DNA of 48,461 nt. Origin: an uncultured Woeseiaceae bacterium (GTDB lineage: Bacteria > Pseudomonadota > Gammaproteobacteria > Steroidobacterales > Woeseiaceae). The notes beneath the pieces were generated by a model that was given only the letters and a program-made list of their open reading frames with translations, had not been told where the DNA came from and ran no database searches. Below are positions 46,603 to 48,461 of this stretch, one piece after another (the first letter of the stretch is position 1; every line of letters starts with the position of its first letter). The stretch spans positions 1 to 48,461 of the forward strand of contig CAJQPL010000055.1 of assembly GCA_905480215.1 (NCBI GenBank), read 5' to 3'. A program made the translations under genes and the position numbers.

Positions 46603-48408
46603 CTAATTCGCAGCGCTAAGCAGCGCGTCGCGACGGGATGCCAGCGCGGTCAAGCGCCGCTTATCAAGAATGTCAGCGAACTGCTCCTGCAGCAAATCAT
46701 CGGTGATCGTCGCCAATGCATCCTTCCAACTCTGATTCACAACAACAGCTATTTGCGCCAGGTACGGTGGCCTGCCTTTTTTATTCGCGAACGCCTTTTC
46801 ATGGCCACCTAAGATCAGCTGCCAAGATACTTTATCGTAGAGCATGTGCTGTGTCGTACGCCCTTCGTTGTAGATCAGCGCGTCAAAAATGTACATCGCC
46901 TGCCACTGCTCCGTGATTGAACAGTGTGCGCCACCGCCCCCACCAGTCGCCACGCGTTCCTTCTCATCGCTTATATTTATGGGCAGGAATTGCAAAGAGC
47001 CATCACGACCGTCAACTTCACGCACCACAGTTACCGGTACCATATCCAGATCAAGCAATCTGTCTAACTGATAGGCCGCAACGGCGGGATAAACCCCACG
47101 ACTCTTGCGCCTGGAGAATATGGCGCTAATGGACTGCCCGTTGTGCTTGATGCGCGCCACGCTGCCGGCGTCGGTTTTATCAATCGATACAATTTCGCCC
47201 TGTGCGAGCGCCGCTTCGATCTGGCCCGCCGTCAATCCACCCGCTCTGCGCCCCACTCGTCTTGGATGTTCCATTGGCACCGTCGCAGCAGACGCTTGAT
47301 TGATCACCGCAACAGAGTCGCCCTCAAGCACCAGCGCATTGCCACTGCCTTGGTAGTAGAAATGCAGCATGCCAGTATCAATCTCGAGCAGACGACCGTC
47401 GAAACGCTGCAGGACCTGTAGATTCGGGGTGGGCGTATGGCCCACAACGACTCGTTCGGCATCGATTGCTGCAAGCGCTGCGTTTAAGCGGTGGCTTTCG
47501 ACCATCTCTGAGCAAGCAACATTGCCACGATACCAAAGCGGGCCGTTGCTGCTCAAAAGCTCCAGGCCATCCAGTGAGATGGCGGTTTTGACGGCCGCGA
47601 GCGCCTCTGCTGCAGCATCCAGCGACGGCATGTAATTGATCAGAATCGTCCTATAGTCAAAGTTACTATCAGTCGGCAGCAATATTTCTGCATCGGTCAG
47701 AATGTCGAGCGCCTCAACGTAATCAACAAGTTTGCTCTTTTGCTTGCGGTTGATACCGTCCAAACCCACTTCAGCAACCAGCGGCGACAAACCACCGTGC
47801 ACGAATGCTGTTCCGTTGAGAACGACTATGATGTTTTTCTCCAACAGCCACTTGCCATAGCGCCCGTCAGCTCGAAATGCTCTGCGCATCGCGAAATAGC
47901 CAACTGGAAATTGCGCATCGAAAGTAGCCGTTACTGTCGCTGCATCGCCAGCTTGTTGCTGAACGTATAGCTCAAGCCATCGTGCCCGCTCGTCAGGGTC
48001 TTCATCCACGGCGAACGCCTGGTATTCAGCGGCGCTGACATACCTGAGATCGCCCGTCATTGGCATCGACTCGTGATTGCCAATTAACACATGCACCTTG
48101 CCACCGGCGCTTTCCGCTTCACCTTCAAGCCGCATCAAAAAATCCATGGCCAGTCGCGAGTCAGGGCCGCGATCCAAAATGTCACCAACGATCACAAGAT
48201 GCGTCGCGTCACCTATCCACTTCAAATCTGCGTTGATGACGCCTGCACTTTGCAAAGTCGCGGTCATTGCGTCATAGGCGCCGTGAATATCCGCAATCGC
48301 GACGACACGGTCAACGTTATCGAAATGCCAGTCATCCGCCGAAGCCGACTGCATAAGCGAAAGTATCGCCGCCAGAGTGACTGCAACTAGCTTCAAATCG
48401 TATCGCAA
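46603..48408 (-). CDS. exported metallophosphatase with kinase-like C-terminal region
   Basis: Secreted calcineurin-like metallophosphoesterase. The 601 residues start from TTG 48408 (GGAAG upstream, no ATG) with a Sec signal peptide (LKLVAVTLAAILSLMQSASA). The phosphatase domain (about 30-380) is complete: ADIHG (D40, H42), GDILDRG (D76), GNHE (N111, H112), VHGGLSP and VVGHTPTP with metal histidines. The C-terminal ~200 residues (about 400-601) are unusual: AAYQLDRLLDLDMVPVTVV (about 442-460), MYIFDALIYNEGRTTQHMLY (about 503-522) and ILGGHEKAF (about 531-539) resemble in order the FAM20/HipA-like kinase pattern (LDRLLG, FD-N-DR, IDH-AF), with the catalytic residues replaced. This likeness is by eye. 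It is divergent from nothing visible at the window end. Confidence 0.85.
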   Translation of the reverse strand: MRYDLKLVAVTLAAILSLMQSASADDWHFDNVDRVVAIADIHGAYDAMTATLQSAGVINADLKWIGDATHLVIVGDILDRGPDSRLAMDFLMRLEGEAESAGGKVHVLIGNHESMPMTGDLRYVSAAEYQAFAVDEDPDERARWLELYVQQQAGDAATVTATFDAQFPVGYFAMRRAFRADGRYGKWLLEKNIIVVLNGTAFVHGGLSPLVAEVGLDGINRKQKSKLVDYVEALDILTDAEILLPTDSNFDYRTILINYMPSLDAAAEALAAVKTAISLDGLELLSSNGPLWYRGNVACSEMVESHRLNAALAAIDAERVVVGHTPTPNLQVLQRFDGRLLEIDTGMLHFYYQGSGNALVLEGDSVAVINQASAATVPMEHPRRVGRRAGGLTAGQIEAALAQGEIVSIDKTDAGSVARIKHNGQSISAIFSRRKSRGVYPAVAAYQLDRLLDLDMVPVTVVREVDGRDGSLQFLPINISDEKERVATGGGGGAHCSITEQWQAMYIFDALIYNEGRTTQHMLYDKVSWQLILGGHEKAFANKKGRPPYLAQIAVVVNQSWKDALATITDDLLQEQFADILDKRRLTALASRRDALLSAAN

Positions 48409-48461
48409 ATTTTTCTTCCAGATTCCAGTGATAATCGATTGTAATACCTGCGAGAGATAGC

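Noticed and set aside
46279-46812. Plus-strand frame with a signal-like start at 46465
   Set aside because: It overlaps the 3' end of the phosphatase gene by over 200 bases, has no ribosome-binding site and resembles no protein; the signal-like look is from hydrophobic codons by chance.

Overview
The window is a gene-dense (almost no spacer, many start/stop overlaps) chromosomal stretch of a Gram-negative, respiratory heterotroph. A HiPIP, a Pseudomonas-type hut pathway, SorAB sulfite dehydrogenase, a cytochrome-linked urate oxidase, a MacAB-type exporter and a monomeric isocitrate dehydrogenase together suggest a gammaproteobacterium, perhaps marine; this is inferred from gene content and not from a phylogenetic test. 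No tRNA, rRNA, CRISPR array, insertion sequence or phage gene was seen. No gene-free stretch exceeds 300 bases; the largest gaps are 46333-46602 and 1601-1793.

Layout. 1-1168 (-): the 3'-truncated (by the window edge) end of an aromatic/aspartate aminotransferase. 1277-1600 (-): a Tat-exported HiPIP, divergent from 1794-7483 (+): fdhD-fdsG-fdsB-fdsA, a soluble NAD-dependent molybdenum formate dehydrogenase operon. 7499-8512 (-): a small membrane protein and an exported SYLF-domain protein. 8619-16361 (-): one tightly overlapped operon hutF-hutC-hutU-hutH-hutG-sorA-sorB. Divergent from it, 16459-18905 (+): hutI and a Bcr/CflA-type MFS transporter, with a palindromic HutC-like operator between hutF and hutI. 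19021-22470 (-): accessory genes, including a sulfotransferase-family gene broken by an in-frame TGA, a nitroreductase, a cytochrome b561 and a peroxiredoxin-like protein. 22528-25894 (-): a split MacAB-like ABC exporter. 25956-29134 (-): a membrane PAS-GGDEF cyclase and a small-molecule kinase. 29233-30414 (+): an AlbA_2-domain protein. 30431-32272: a LOG-family nucleosidase and two divergent paralogous phosphoribosyltransferases, then glycerate 2-kinase and isocitrate dehydrogenase (+, to 35827). 35824-46332 (-): a complete purine-degradation operon hiuH-xdhA-xdhB-xdhC-puuD-puuE-uraD-alc-allA-guaD. 46603-48408 (-): an exported metallophosphatase with an unusual kinase-like C-terminal region.

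How it fits together. Histidine goes through HutH, HutU, HutI, HutF and HutG to glutamate, ammonia and formate; the formate can be oxidised to CO2 with NADH gain by the Fds enzyme encoded next door. Guanine and xanthine go through GuaD, Xdh, PuuD, HiuH, UraD, PuuE, Alc and AllA to glyoxylate and urea; glyoxylate carbon could re-enter metabolism through glycerate and the glycerate kinase, if a glyoxylate carboligase and tartronate-semialdehyde reductase exist elsewhere. Three Mo enzymes (Fds, SorA, Xdh) lie within 45 kb. The main surprises are sorAB translationally coupled to hut, a drug-efflux-type MFS in the hut regulon, the phosphatase with a degenerate kinase-like tail, the sulfotransferase TGA, and repeated TTGA start/stop overlaps.
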